A stretch of 64,000 bases of DNA from Phascolomyces articulosus (GCA_025677815.1 JAIXMP010000032.1:248001-312000), one strand, 5' to 3'. Positions 1 to 12,234 are shown, counted from the first letter of the stretch. The notes: generated by a model not told the origin, from the letters alone. Numbers and translations are program-made.

Positions 1-839
1 GATAACAACCCTATTATAATAAGTTCTTAATCTAGATAATGACTAAGTTATCTAACTATAGCTATATATAATTAATATGGAATTTGGTTAATTTTAGATT
101 AGAATAAAAGATAAAATGGACGATATAAATCCTTTGAGACTTTTTTATAGGTTTTTTAATAGAAAGAAAGATTTGAATAAAAGTTGAATTACTTTTCTAT
201 AATTACATTTATAATAGCTTATTTATACTTTTTCTATTCTATAAAAAATATAGGCTTAGTTACTTATTTTATACTATTCTATATTATGGATGGATGAATC
301 GGGACCTTTGGGATATGATAAATATTATCATTTATAAGGGTAGCTATAAGGATAGGTCTAAGGCTATACCTTTTATCTCTAATATCTTCTTTAATATTTT
401 CTTTTTAGAGAGTTATATAAAGGTAGTATATCATTATATGATTATACTAATTTCCTTTTTTACACAAGGATTATTTAAGTTTCCTTATTTGTATATGTGC
501 TCAGGCTGTGCCTTTTATATAATATTAGTATTTATTATAGAGTATAGTATTAGAAGAATATAATAGAAGTTATAATTTTTATATTTTTAAAATAAAAAAT
601 ATTAAAAATTCCTTTAAAAACTTATAACTTTTAAAGTATTTAATTTTATAAAATAAAACTAGTACTATTAGATAGATCTATTTTTTATCTATCTGATAAT
701 ACTAATTTCATTGTACATTAATTAGTGAAATTTTAAAAAATTCTAAAAAATATATTTTTTTTCTTATTTTTTTATTTTTAATCTACTTTGGTACTAAAAT
801 GATCAAATATATTCTAGGAACCCCACGAAAATACATGGG
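1..839. other. AT-rich stretch without a supported gene
   Basis: This leading stretch is visibly more AT-rich than the genic parts of the window. The one open frame of moderate size (294-563, +) is built of AT-rich codons (I, F, Y, K) and has no recognisable domain, so I do not call it a gene. An imperfect inverted repeat lies at 660-704, and the tRNA-Leu gene starts immediately after this stretch. Confidence 0.5.
660..704. repeat. Imperfect inverted repeat (hairpin)
   Basis: The left arm at 660-677 and right arm at 687-704 are reverse complements at 16 of 18 positions around a 9-nt T-rich spacer. Allowing one gap, the similarity extends a few bases outward. The arms carry ATAGAT/ATCTAT blocks. 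It lies about 135 bp upstream of the tRNA gene. It could be part of a small MITE-like element or just a palindrome in AT-rich DNA. Confidence 0.5.
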
Positions 840-922
840 GGTAACATGGCCGAGTTGGTCTAAGGCGCCAGACTCAAGTTCTGGTCTCGCAAGAGGCGTG
901 AGTTCGAATCTCACTGTTACCA
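840..922 (+). tRNA. tRNA-Leu (anticodon CAA), no intron
   Basis: The sequence folds as a class II tRNA. The acceptor arm GGTAACA pairs with TGTTACC, followed by discriminator A at 922. The anticodon stem CCAGA/TCTGG carries the loop CTCAAGT, giving anticodon CAA for leucine UUG codons. The long variable arm (CTC-GCAA-GAG) is expected for tRNA-Leu, and the T arm is GTGAG-TTCGAAT-CTCAC. The internal A box (TGGCCGAGTTGG) and B box (GAGTTCGAATC) are both present. No intron interrupts the anticodon loop, and CCA is not fully encoded, as usual in eukaryotes. Confidence 0.95.
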
Positions 923-949
923 AACCTCCTTCTTTAGAAGGTCAATTTA

Positions 950-954
950 TTTTT
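950..954 (+). terminator. Pol III terminator T-run for tRNA-Leu
   Basis: The first run of five T residues downstream of the tRNA lies 28 nt past its 3' end, as expected for RNA polymerase III termination. A second T-run follows at about 960-964. Confidence 0.6.
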
Positions 955-1026
955 AATTATTTTTCAAAAAAGTGCTGCGGCGTCCTTTTTTTTTTTTATT
1001 AATTACTCACTGCACATAAATCGGTG

Positions 1027-1106
1027 TTTGAGCAAAATCAGGGTTGCTCCAATTTTTTATTTCAGCATGTTTGAGCTTTTGATCTGCTCAAATTTTATAT
1101 TTGAGC
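1027..1106. repeat. Left subterminal TTTGAGC repeat array
   Basis: Four copies of TTTGAGC or its complement GCTCAAA lie in 80 bp (including 1027-1033 and 1100-1106). They are mirrored by an array at the right end of the element. In CACTA elements such arrays are transposase binding sites; that role here is inferred. Confidence 0.65.
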
Positions 1107-3118
1107 ACACTAAAAAATACAAAAATATATTTGCTTATGCAAAAGAATTGTTAAGTGTACTACATCATCTACTGAGAACTGTTTTACTTCTTTACTGCTT
1201 CTAATCTTTTTACTTTAAAATACAAACCACTTTTGAATTTAATCTTGGAATTAAAAAATGTTTCTGTGACCAGTGCTTTCAACTGAGTAAACATCCTGAA
1301 AAGTTTATTTACTAGGCAGCCTCTACTGTTAATTGACATAGAATTAATTTTGAAACCAATCTTTATGATGAATGGACTGTCAATATAAGCAACATGATAG
1401 ATCTTGACAATGACAATGGTAGAAATATTAATTCTCATAATAAATTATCATATTGACTAAAAATAATTATATCTATATAGTAGTTGTTGATTTTGTTCCT
1501 GAGCCACCTATATTGAAGCCTATTTTGGGACTCAAAGAACAACAGGATATCGACGATTATTTTGATTTCAATGACTTTGACGATGATGAAAATTAACAAT
1601 ATGCTGGTTCACTTATTGAAGATAATTTATCTAAACCAGCCAAAGATGCTATGCATGATGGTGTACTTTAGAATTCTTTAGAGATTATCTGTTTATTTGT
1701 TTTAATTTGTAAATACTAAATATTAAATGTATTCTTTTATATTAAATAATATTATGGAGGATATAACTGCTTCTTCTTCTGATAAGCTATACTTCTCACT
1801 GTTCTCTTTATAATCATGTTCCAATGTCAATACCTCCCAGAAACTGCTGCGAAAATATTAACGGTATCCATTAATGTTCTTCATACCTATCTTAATGCTC
1901 CTATCCGATCCCTTCTAAAAAAGTTATCCACACTTCGCCAGGAGATGGGTGTTGACACAGGTATATACATATATAGTGAGAAAAAGTGCTTAGTTATCCC
2001 TTTATGACATGCTTTAAAACTCTGAATCTCTGAATATCCAATAATTTGCTTTTAGTTTTTCAAACAGATGACTAACTATTGTTTATAGTGCTTATGGTGC
2101 ATGTTGAAGCATAGGTATACTCTGTTTTTTTATCTACTAGCATCCCATGGACTCGTCCACTTTTTATTAATGCTGTATCATTTCTACATTTCTACAATTA
2201 CTATTATTTTATCAGAGAACGTGCAAGAATCAATTCTTGCTGTCCATTATATGTTTTGCGGAAAAGTAGCTATACAATTAAAAGGAATGGGAATTGATTT
2301 AAAATAATAGCAACTCAATTGCTTATATGCATATTTCCTATTTGATTATGTATTAGATATATAATATTTATTTTGATTAGTTGTCATTTACACACATGTT
2401 TTTCTTTCAATGTTTGGCGGCTACATAAGTGTATTTTTGTATGTATATTAGGTATGATATTTTACGAGCTTTTAAACTCTGTATTGATCGATTCTAAATT
2501 TGATTATTTTCTTGTAGTATTGAATGTGAGAATCAAAATGGTATTATGTATGGTATGCTTATATTTTCCTCATTTCATCAATGTCACATTGATGTATAAT
2601 TTAATACTCATCTATGCTAATTTTTCTCTTAACAACCAATTACAGACTAAAACAGAAGTATAACGGTAGGGTTCATTCCATATTTTTTAATACTATTATT
2701 GATTTCATTTTGTACCGCAATTATCATATTTAGTAGTATTCTGTTGTTTTTTTATGAGCTTTTTTTTTAGTTTCATAACAAGTTAAAGTAGCAGTAGCAG
2801 TAGTTGTAATAATAGATAGATAGTTCATTACGTAGTGTTCTTTTAGCATTAAAAAAATGTATTTTATGTATAAAAAGTGTACTTATTTACATGTATGTAA
2901 AAGGAAAGGGAAAAATAGCCTTTATGTAATTTTAAATGAAATAAGCCAATACGAAGTGTTTCTTAGTTGATCACTGAAAATACAAGCCAATACTAAGCAG
3001 TTTTTTTGAATGATTCTAAAAAACGAACCAATGCAAATGCTATGCTATGTGTCTAACGCGTTCTGCCATCCAATAGAGAAAAAGCTCTTCAACTAGGCAG
3101 GAAATTCAAACCTAACAA

Positions 3119-3307
3119 TTGAGCATCATTGAGCAACTCAAAGACAATATTTGTTGACCGTGTTTGAGCAGCTTAAATAAAATGCTTGAGAGTGTCTGAG
3201 CTGCTAAACTTTGCTCATTCAAATACTCAAATATTCTAAAATTTTATGTTTGATCGGCTCAAACATGCTTAAACAAGCACTTTGAGCGGAATTTGACCCA
3301 GCTCAAA
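3119..3307. repeat. Right subterminal TTTGAGC repeat array
   Basis: At least eight perfect or near-perfect TTTGAGC/GCTCAAA copies in both orientations fill about 190 bp just inside the right terminus. The density is far above anything elsewhere in the window. Confidence 0.65.
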
Positions 3308-3329
3308 AATGATTTTAGATCCAGTGACT

Positions 3330-4599
3330 ATTTAAGAACGACAACGAGTATTATCATCATCGTCATCTTCACCCGTCGGTTTGTGTTGTTATTATTATTA
3401 CGTAACGAGTAGTGAAGTTAAACGGTGTACTAATGAACAATGTTTGAATTTGCTGTTGTTTCTTTCTTTTGTAATTTTATTGCTCACTTGAAAGAATATA
3501 CCATAAATAATTGTAAAGAGAATTTTTCTAATTGAGCAAATAAAAAAAATAGCCAATTATTATTCAGTTTACTGTCAATAATCTTTTTTTATCAACTGTA
3601 AGTAACCATTTATTTAGGAAAGGAAGTGATAATTAAAAAAAAGGATAAAAAGTTCTTGTTGGTATCACGGCAATAGTAAAACAGTGTAAACATGTTATGA
3701 TAGGGATTTGTCTCTAGAGACGGAATATACTATTATGCTACAGCAATAATGGTGACACCCGTTACTACTAGGCTAGACCATAATAATTTACATAGCAGTA
3801 TAAAGTTTGCTTGATCATGCGTATAAACTTGAAATATTAAGAACTTTTTTTTGATAAGCCAACAAGTGTATGAAAAAGGAAAAAAACCAATGTTATCAGT
3901 AATATCCTTCTTTTAGCACATTTTGTATCCTGGATAATAAAATCAAATCACATTTACATCGATATCATCACGATATCGTATTTTAGTTTCTTTTCCCCAT
4001 TTATTTTTTCAACTGAAAATATAAAAACTAAAAAGTTTCGGTCCTTTTTCCCAATTCTAAAACACCCTGCATATTATTGATATTTATGTCGTATCAGCAG
4101 TTCTATGCATTATGCAAGGTTATATTATTATCAGGTTAAAAGTTGTTCTTGTAAAGTGTACAATGAAAAAAAAAGTTGTTCTAGCCCATTCGCTGCACTG
4201 ACAGATAAAATAGGATTTTATAATAGACCGGGAAAATCATAAGATGATGATTTTTTTAATTAACGTTGTAGTAATAACAAAGGTGGTAGTGGTTTTATAG
4301 GCCTTAGGATAATGCTAAAATAGAAAAAAGTTATGATAAGAGAGGAAGTATACTATAATAATGGTTTTCCGATAAAGGTACCCAGGTGCAGCTTGTCTTC
4401 TTTACTATTTTGCTATATACTATCATTATAAAGCATTTTATTGTTGAATTCAAACATGAGATGATTTCAAATATAGTAAAAAAAATATTCACAAGTAAAT
4501 AATGATAACATTGTATTTTTTTTTCAATATATTCCATACTAATAACCTGCTATAGAATGATCGATAATGATTGCCTTGAAGATGATCATTTGTATTTGT

Positions 4600-4634
<35 letters not shown>

Positions 4635-5269
4635 CATAATAAACAGTACGTCACTTACAAACGAAGGCACTACTACTACCACTACTACTACTAATCAATG
4701 GGAAAAAAAGGCAAAGAGGGGAAAAAATGAATGGGGCAATATAGACTTTTTATATAACAAACTGTCTTTTTTATTATGCTTCTTTAGAACGATAAGGATG
4801 CCAACACATTTACCATTTTATGCATAGTTATTGGCATATAATTATTGCACGTGGAGTTATATCATATTTTCTAAAGGAGTTGATTCCGCATTTTTTTTAT
4901 TACATGTGAAAAAATAAATAAATTGTTGAGCTTTTTTTTTTGAAGGTGACTTGTGAAAGTTTAAACAAAAGCTTGATTGGTGATAAGTGTGTTTTTTTCC
5001 CTCGTGTTACTTTGATTTCTTAATAATAACTCATAATGTAGATTTTCCCTTCATACCTGTCTAGATCACCTTATGCCTCCACATCAAGTTACCAAGTTTA
5101 GGCTCGTTGTCAATAAACCGCATGAAATAATATTCTTAAATGGCGTTTTATGTTGTTGCTGTTGTTTCTTTGGCACACGCTCAGTATATACTTATATCAT
5201 TGTCTTTTCCCCCCTTCTCTCTTCCCATCATCCTTCTCCCCCAAAACCTTCTTCTTTCTACCGGAACAA
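3330..5269. other. Intergenic, no supported gene
   Basis: I see no convincing coding sequence here. A TA dinucleotide repeat runs from 4603 to 4630. An adjacent open frame (4567-4827) is created by this repeat and by an ACT trinucleotide run, so it is not called. Confidence 0.5.
4603..4630. repeat. (TA)14 microsatellite
   Basis: An uninterrupted TA dinucleotide repeat of 28 bp. Confidence 0.9.
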
Positions 5270-5278
5270 TATAAAAGG
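5270..5278 (+). promoter_or_regulatory. TATA box (TATAAAAGG)
   Basis: A strong TATA element is followed about 40 bp later by a CT-rich tract (5318-5340) and then, at 5404, by the first ATG downstream of the likely start site. Other genes in this window show the same TATA, pyrimidine tract, ATG order. Confidence 0.6.
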
Positions 5279-5403
5279 ATCTTCCGAGGTTTATGTCTCT
5301 GGTGATTTACCTTTTTCTCTCTCTCTCTCTTTTTTTTTTTAATATTTCATTTCAAAATAACAAAAATTTCATTTCTTTTTTGCTATTCGGACGATAATTT
5401 ATA

Positions 5404-5783
5404 ATGTTCATGATGATGCATGAAGATTATCAATCCAAAGGAACGATGGAGTATGACAATGATATTCTGGCAATATCATTTAGCAACTGCCACAATAACA
5501 GCAAAACTAGTCCATTCTATTCAACGACAGCACGCTATGGAAATCTTAATAATCATAATCGACACCATAATCAAGAATCGCAAACAGAAATATCTTGTTC
5601 TAAAGGAGTATGTCTAATATGTGGATCAAAATTACATGCTACACGTGTAAGTGTATAATCTATTTCAGATATAAATGGGATAACCCTATTAATCATGAAT
5701 ACCAACGTTGTTCTATCAGAATTGTCCAGTATCTCCGTAATGACGACCAGGATGCATTGTGTACTTCCATTTCAATAGTATAA
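5404..5783 (+). CDS. Candidate small gene, reading frame unresolved
   Basis: A good TATA box lies upstream and two kinds of coding-like sequence occur here, but no single model joins them cleanly. Model A uses the first ATG (5404) and runs unspliced for 84 codons to 5658; it has a His/Asn/Ser-rich start and ends with a Cys-x2-Cys-Gly motif (CLICGSKLHATR), like the start of a zinc finger. Model B starts at ATG 5420 in another frame and uses a canonical 61-nt intron (GTATGT at 5608, TTTCAG ending 5668). It then reads a convincing 37-codon second exon (YKWDNPINHEYQRC onward) to TAA at 5781. The C-terminal exon looks genuinely coding. A one-base sequence error or frameshift could connect the model A start to it. 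No family is recognised and no function is proposed. Confidence 0.35.
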
Positions 5784-8700
5784 CAATAACATAACAAAGG
5801 AAACAACCAACTTGGCTTCTTTCTTCATTCTAATATAATACCCTATCAACCAAAATGAATCATGGAATTCGGTTATTATCATTACCTTCTTATCATATCA
5901 ACATTATGCGCATAAACATTTTACAGGGTGCTTATTTTTGGCATCCTTATTTGTTATATTCATCATTCCCCCAACAAAGCAACAAAACAAGATACCACTT
6001 TTTTTTATCCTTTTTTTTTTTTCTTATAATAATGTAATTTCATGTGAAATGTCTCTTATATATATATATATATATATATTTGTATACCCAATTTTCCGGT
6101 GCCACCCATCTTGCTTCTCTTTTCTTATATATATAATTTCGTGGATGTAACAATTTATCGTGTGGCGGGTTACAAAACGTACTACCACCTACTCACTTTA
6201 TAAAACCCAAAAATGAGGTACACTATGTATAGTTATTATTCAATAACAACACTGCTATATATACTATATCATGTTATTCTCTTTTCTCTCTTTCCTCTTC
6301 ATTCAAAAAAAATGTATATGGCTATATGGTTGTTCTTGTGTTGAAATTTGATTATGTAAAAAATACAGTAAAGTTTTTTTTTTCTCAAGGTCATTAAAAG
6401 GAGTAATAATGAATGTTTTTGAAAAATCGGGTGAGGAAGGAATAGGAAGATAATGAAGAAGAATTTTCTATAATAAAAAAGTAACAGTTATTCTAAAGAC
6501 CTGATGATTCCATCAAGGGTTCTATTGGGGGAGGGGAAGAGGCCAAAAAAAAAAAAAAAATTGAACAAGTGAATGACTTGGAAGAAACAAAACTGAAAGA
6601 TCGTCCTTTCCGATTTTAGTTATAATGTTGTTATTTCTCTTGTTTTCTTTCTCTTTAACTCTATTTTTTTTTTTTGCTCATGAAGTCAAGATATAGCAAG
6701 TTATCAGTATTCTTTTGTCATTCCATAAATTTCGATTGATTGTGATTCATGGTAAGAATTGGTGTACATAAAAAAAAAATTCTTGTCTCTCACGATAACT
6801 ATAAAAAAAAAATGGATGACTGTCAACTATTATCATATCATATGGTACAAAGTATAGAAGAGTACAACTAAAAACTCAATGACTAGTAGCAACCTGGTTA
6901 CTAGTAAAAGTTGTATTGTCCTACCGTAAAAACAACCTACTCTACGTGACATTATTACTATTAGAGCAATAACATAAACTATTACACAAAGGACCTCGAT
7001 TTGTTGACGACTGGAAACTAGTTTAATCCATCCCCCATATTGATTTTGCTATCTTTGTTGATTTTTACTACTACAATAACAGGTTAAAACTGTTCAATGT
7101 ACTACATGACAATAATTATTTCGATTTTACTTCTTATGTAATTTTACTCGGGGCATTGTTTCAAGTGTATATCATAGTATGTTGTTGGTCAGAATGCTGG
7201 TATTAACCGGACTATTTTGGGTTATTCTTTGATTCTTCTTATCATTATTTACTATTATATATTGTCAAACTGAAAATTTATAAATATTTACATATAGTTG
7301 TTGTTGGGCTGATTGGTTTTGTACCAATGAAAAAGTTAGTTTATGTTTAACAGGATAATGAGAGTTATAAAATTATGCCTGTTAATTTATATCTATTTAT
7401 ATAGAGATAAAGAGTTGTATCCATTCTAGTAAATGAGGTTCCGCAATGATCATGTATTTAGCATAATGATAAACCAGCCTTCTTCTATGATACCAGAAAC
7501 ACAGAAGCATAGCTATCTTGATAATAGTATGTTGATACTAAATTATAATGTACATATTACCTCTTATTGATATTCTCTATAGGCTTTTGATGATTTGATA
7601 ATTATACAACCTATCCACTTGATATAGAATAGTAAGAAAATGTTCCTTATTCGAGCATTATTTGAAAGATGATTTCTTTATCGATGTGGTAATGAGGCCA
7701 AGAAAAATAAAATAAAATAGGATGTTCAGTTTTTTTTTTTTTTTTTTTGGGCTTGTGACAAAAAAAAAGATTATTTATCTTGTTCTCTAAGAATATGTAT
7801 ATATAATAGGTTTAGTACCTTTTAAAACCTAATTGAAGAAAGGAAAAGAAGGGTATGGACGAGCTTTGTTTCTGTTAATGTTGTTCCAAACATAAGGATA
7901 TCATTCCATATCTGGGAAGTTTTTTAAAAAAAAGAGAGAGGTGATTCATAATTTCGTTTTGTCTAGACTATATAAAAAAAAGAATGTTAATAATTTTATG
8001 ATTTTACTCTCACACACGTTTGAATCAAAGGGAAGAGTATAATATATTGTATAATAGTCTTTCAAAAAGTTTATTTTCCCATAACTGTTCTGTTTTTGGA
8101 GAACAGTTGTACTATCAATCTTCCTAGCGAACAGTAATAACGTCCATTAATTCAGGCATCATTCATCCTTCCAAACCAAGGTTAGGTTTTTATTGTCACG
8201 TTTTTTTTAAACCTAAACGCATGATATGATGATATTATGCTTTTTGCGTGCATTTATTTCTTAATAATGATATAATAATATATGGTATTTTATATTAGAA
8301 AAAGGCAAGCTTTAAATTATATAATATTATTTTAATGGAATGAGGCATTTATAAGCATCAGGTCGTTCGCAGTATTCCTTATTTTTCTCTACTCTTTCTT
8401 TCTTTCTCTTTTTCACCATCTCTCCCTTTTGGTCCCTTTTTTCCCTTTATTCCTTAAAAACGTGGGAAACTTTATCTGCCAATGGTCAAACATAGAATTT
8501 TTTTTTAAATATTATAATATTATACTAGATGGGAATATAACATTTCTTTCATTATCAAGAAAGAGATGGTGATAATGGATAATACTATGAATAATGAATT
8601 TTTTTTAACGGGGAACATCGGAAAATTTATAAAAGAATCAACTGTCATCACAAGAAATTAACGGATGGCTTTTATCAGGTTCTTTATAAGATGATCATAG

Positions 8701-9947
8701 AGAGAGAAAGAGTAAGGCAATAAAAAAAATCCATCATTCTTCATGTGTCATAGAAGATTACACTAATAATACACAACACAAAAATTCAATCGATGTTGAT
8801 TTCGTGAGTTTTTTTTTTTTTTTTTTACGATCGTGCAACATTATTTTGTGCTGGTACTACAAGTCCATAGCCTCAATTAATATTTTATCATCTTTCTGGT
8901 ATTAATATAACCTTTTCGAATTTTTATAGTATGGGCAAAAAAATGAAAAATGACATCATCATCATTAGCCGTTAGCTACAGCTATTACTATTATTATTAC
9001 TATAAATAATGTTATTGCCAATCAACAATAGTTGGTCATGAACACATAATCGTTTCAATTATATACATCAACACTCTCGTAAGTTGATGTGATACATACT
9101 ACTCATAAAGGAAGAAGAAAAAAAAAACATACCTCGGGATAACCTTGATTTGTTCGTACGGCCCTTCCAGTTAGTTGGTCAATAAAGCTATATTATTATC
9201 CAACAAGTGGCCCAAATGCACAAAACACCAATGAATGGGTACAATTCACAACATGTAAAACTTAAGGAAAAATAATCTTTAAGATAATCGATAGTCAAAT
9301 TCGATCTGATATAAAGTAAACAAAACAAGGAAGTGATATTATAATGGTGATACGTTTTTACACAAAGAAAATAAAAAGTGCTACTGTTGTTGATCTTCCA
9401 AATTAGCAAATAAATAATAACAGGCATAATAAATAAAAGGAACATATGATCGTAAGGTGATATCTTATTTACACGTAAAAAATAATAATGATATGATTGT
9501 TAAATTAATTCATATCCATAAGAATGTTGGTAAATAAACCAAAAGATAAATCTGAGTAGAGTGTTTCAGTAAAAGAAGTGGATTATTATATTAATATCGC
9601 CATTCTTAAGTTAGAGTAGTCAACAATTATCACTAGCAATGGTATTATCTAAATACAGTAAAAGAATTGTTACAATAATAATAAGGCAAGCAAAATTATT
9701 TAGTACATGTAAAATAGCGATATTGTAGCATATGCTGTACAGCAATTAAAAAAAAAACTATACAATAGACAATAGGAAATACAACATAAAAAAACGCAGG
9801 GATATTGAGAGTAGTAGTAGTTGTAGTAGATTAGTCAATATAACAACGGTAAAAGTCAATGAATTAATGGATGAAGCGATAATCCGGATGCTATTCCATG
9901 AAATAAAAGAAAAAGAAAATGCTGGTTAGTATAATGTAATATAAATA
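5784..9947. other. 4.2-kb intergenic region, no supported gene
   Basis: Only short AT-driven open frames occur, on either strand. I see a TA microsatellite (about 6057-6079), several poly-T and poly-A tracts, and no recognisable domain, tRNA or transposon end. The frame at 9188-9445 (-) is hydrophobic by composition only. The stretch lies downstream of the MFS permease gene. Confidence 0.5.
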
Positions 9948-12234
9948 CTATGCAGTAATCCTTTGCAACAATGAATGATACATTACATCATCTCCCACTT
10001 TATGAGATTCTTTTTGATATTGTTCAGAAGATAATGCATCCCGTCGCTTGTTTTCACGTCGAAGAAGAATCTTTAACAGTAAAGATAATAGTGCAGTGAC
10101 ACCGCTAAATGCCAATGCAATGGCGTGACCACGAATGTAAAGTGGTTTATCGTCTTCGCGATAAATTTGACCTCCAATAACACTACCAATACTTGCACAG
10201 GAAGATATAAATGCAATAGCAATACCCTTTTTTGTTGGATCGCCAAAACTATTGGCAACCCAAGCTACACGTGGTGGATTGGCTGCAAATACACAAAAGG
10301 TAGCAATGATGGCACTTACATAAAGTGCCACCCATCCACGATCCACCAAGACAATCAATAAAAGATAACCAACACAAGCTAGCATACAGAATAGAAAGAC
10401 GTGAATACCCCGTTCGCCTCTTTTATCTGAATGCCATGATATGACTATCATACCAATCATAGCTACATTTATACATGATGGATGGTTAATAATAATGTTT
10501 CTCAGTCAAGCTGTTTTTGCGATAGAGAAATAAAAAATATACCTGCAACCCATGGTGGTGCACTCATGCCTTGAGCTACATATATATACATAAAGCAAAT
10601 ATCAAAGATTCTTATCTAGACCACATCAATATAAATAATAAAAGAGAACACCACTACCATCACAATATTAGGAGTGAACTTACCCGTAAGATTACTAAAT
10701 CCCATTCCTTTGACAATACTAGGCATAAAAATACCAAGACTGACAATGGGGACCATACAGGTTACATTGATTGCTGCAAAAACCCACACTTTCCAATCTT
10801 TAAACACAGATTTAAATCGTTCCCATGAAAAATGTTCTTGTGATCCAGCACCTTTTTCTTTAGCAAGTCGATAGATGGCTATTTCACGTTCTCTTGGAGA
10901 TAAAACTACATATAAAAAATAAAAGTATTACCACGCACTGTTCCTCTTTCTTTTTGGTATATATAATAGTACAGATAAATGTTTTTAGATCATCTACTTA
11001 CACCGTTTTTGTCGTTCAGGTGTATCCGGAAGCACCAAAAAAACAATAACCGCAACCAAAAATGTTGGAATAGCAATAATAATAAAAATCCATCGCCATG
11101 CTCGAAGACCACGTGTATAGTCCATAAACATAATACCATAGGCCTATATTTAATCCCAAGAAAAAGAACGCAGCTATTTGAGCATATATAATACTACTTA
11201 ATATAAACTTGAAGGTTTTTCCATTCATTTTTTCTTCTTACCACAATACCACCAACAGCCTATGTAAAGCCAAAAAAAAAAAGAGTATTAACTGCAATTA
11301 TTAGCACTTTATGCAAATACGACACATGAAAATATTTTGTTTCTAAGCTATCCAATCTAAAAAAAAAAAAAAACATACTGATCCAACTGAACCCATCACT
11401 AAAAACCATGCCATCCGAGCGCCTTGTTCTTTTCGAGTATACCATAACGAAACATAATAAACAAGACCACTAATAATTAAGAATAAGAGAAGGACATCAA
11501 TTATTATTACATTTTATATAAAAAAATCACGTTATCTTTCTTTCTGTTTTTGGTTATATAGTTACTTACGGAAACACGGCTGCTTGAACACATCCAAGAA
11601 AAAAGCGACCTGCGATTAACCCTTTACCATTATGAACGGAAGCAATACTTGCTAATATAATAGAAGACAAAAACATAGTCATGGAAAGCCATTTTCGTGC
11701 ACCAAAGTTTTGAAGTAACATGTTTGCTGGTACCTCGCATAAAATCTACAGAAAAATCGATTAATGTATGCTTCATGCATTAGCCTCTTTCAACCCCATC
11801 TTTCATCCATCCATGCACCCTAAAAAAAACTTACAAAACCAAATGAAAATGCAGAAGCTGCCCAATTAAACTGATCCCCAGTTATGTCAATATCTTCCAT
11901 CAATCCTGCCAGCTTTGAGTTGCCTAATAATAAATAATTCAAGTTTATTAAAAAATATAGGTTTTAAATAATAATGATTGTGTATATTATGATTACCAAG
12001 CGTAATTCCATCCAAATCAAAGAATAAATAAATCAACATCATCATTGGCATTAAAACACGATCTTGTTTTCGTACCAGTCGACGTTCTTCTTCTTCAGTA
12101 GGGATAATAAATTTTTCTGGCAATTCAGAAGAAACAATTCCTTTTTCATGAGTATCATCCACATCAAAAGAAGGAGTCACCTCTACTTGTTCCTTTTTGC
12201 TATCTGATATTGGAGGAGCCTGATATGAAGCCAT
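9948..12234 (-). CDS. MFS permease, anion:cation symporter (allantoate/nicotinate-type) family
   Basis: A plasma-membrane transporter of the major facilitator superfamily. Nine exons splice in phase: 12234-11997, 11923-11835, 11745-11570, 11469-11379, 11259-11242, 11143-11002, 10905-10684, 10575-10543 and 10462-9948. They give 507 residues, the usual length, and all donors are GTAAGN or GTATNN/GTAATC. A charged cytosolic N-terminus (about 60 residues) ends in RRLVRKQDRVLMPMMMLIYL, the entry to helix 1 of the Dal5/Tna1/Fen2-like ACS family. This is followed by FDLDGITLGNSKLAGL and the helix 2-3 loop FGARKW. GRFFLGCVQAAVFPGLVYYV is a typical helix 4 motif, and the central loop carries FLSPRERE. 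The C-terminal half holds the remaining helices and a basic tail. Substrate cannot be told from sequence; organic acids, vitamins or ureides are typical. The usual Arg of the helix-1 motif (DRVNIGNA in relatives) reads Gly-Ile-Thr here. One exon is only 18 nt. A TATA-like AT-rich region precedes the start on the minus strand. Confidence 0.88.

Larger units (their letters stand above)
1008..3326. mobile_element. Decayed CACTA-like DNA transposon (TIR CACTG, TSD ACT)
   Basis: The left end reads CACTGCACATAAATC. The reverse complement of the right end reads CACTGGATCTAAAATC, so the termini match over about 15 bp with three substitutions and one gap. Both ends are flanked by the trinucleotide ACT (1005-1007 and 3327-3329), a 3-bp target-site duplication. 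Inside each end the motif TTTGAGC/GCTCAAA recurs many times in both orientations (1027-1106 and 3119-3307). CACTR termini, a 3-bp duplication and subterminal repeat arrays are features of the CACTA/EnSpm superfamily. The interior has only short, broken coding-like stretches, for example an acidic Asp/Glu-rich segment near 1500-1600 and frames at 1816-2307, with no intact transposase. It is either a dead autonomous copy or a non-autonomous derivative. It inserted about 85 bp downstream of the tRNA gene. Family assignment is inferred from the ends only. Confidence 0.7.

Noticed and set aside
294..563. 89-codon open frame in the AT-rich leader
   Set aside because: Composition is explained by AT content (Ile, Phe, Tyr, Lys), with no domain, promoter or splice context.
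4567..4827. 86-codon open frame
   Set aside because: It runs through a TA microsatellite and an ACT trinucleotide repeat; residues are poly-Tyr/Ile and poly-Thr by translation of the repeats.
9188..9445. Hydrophobic 85-codon frame on the minus strand
   Set aside because: AT-driven hydrophobicity, no family signature and no link to the MFS gene.
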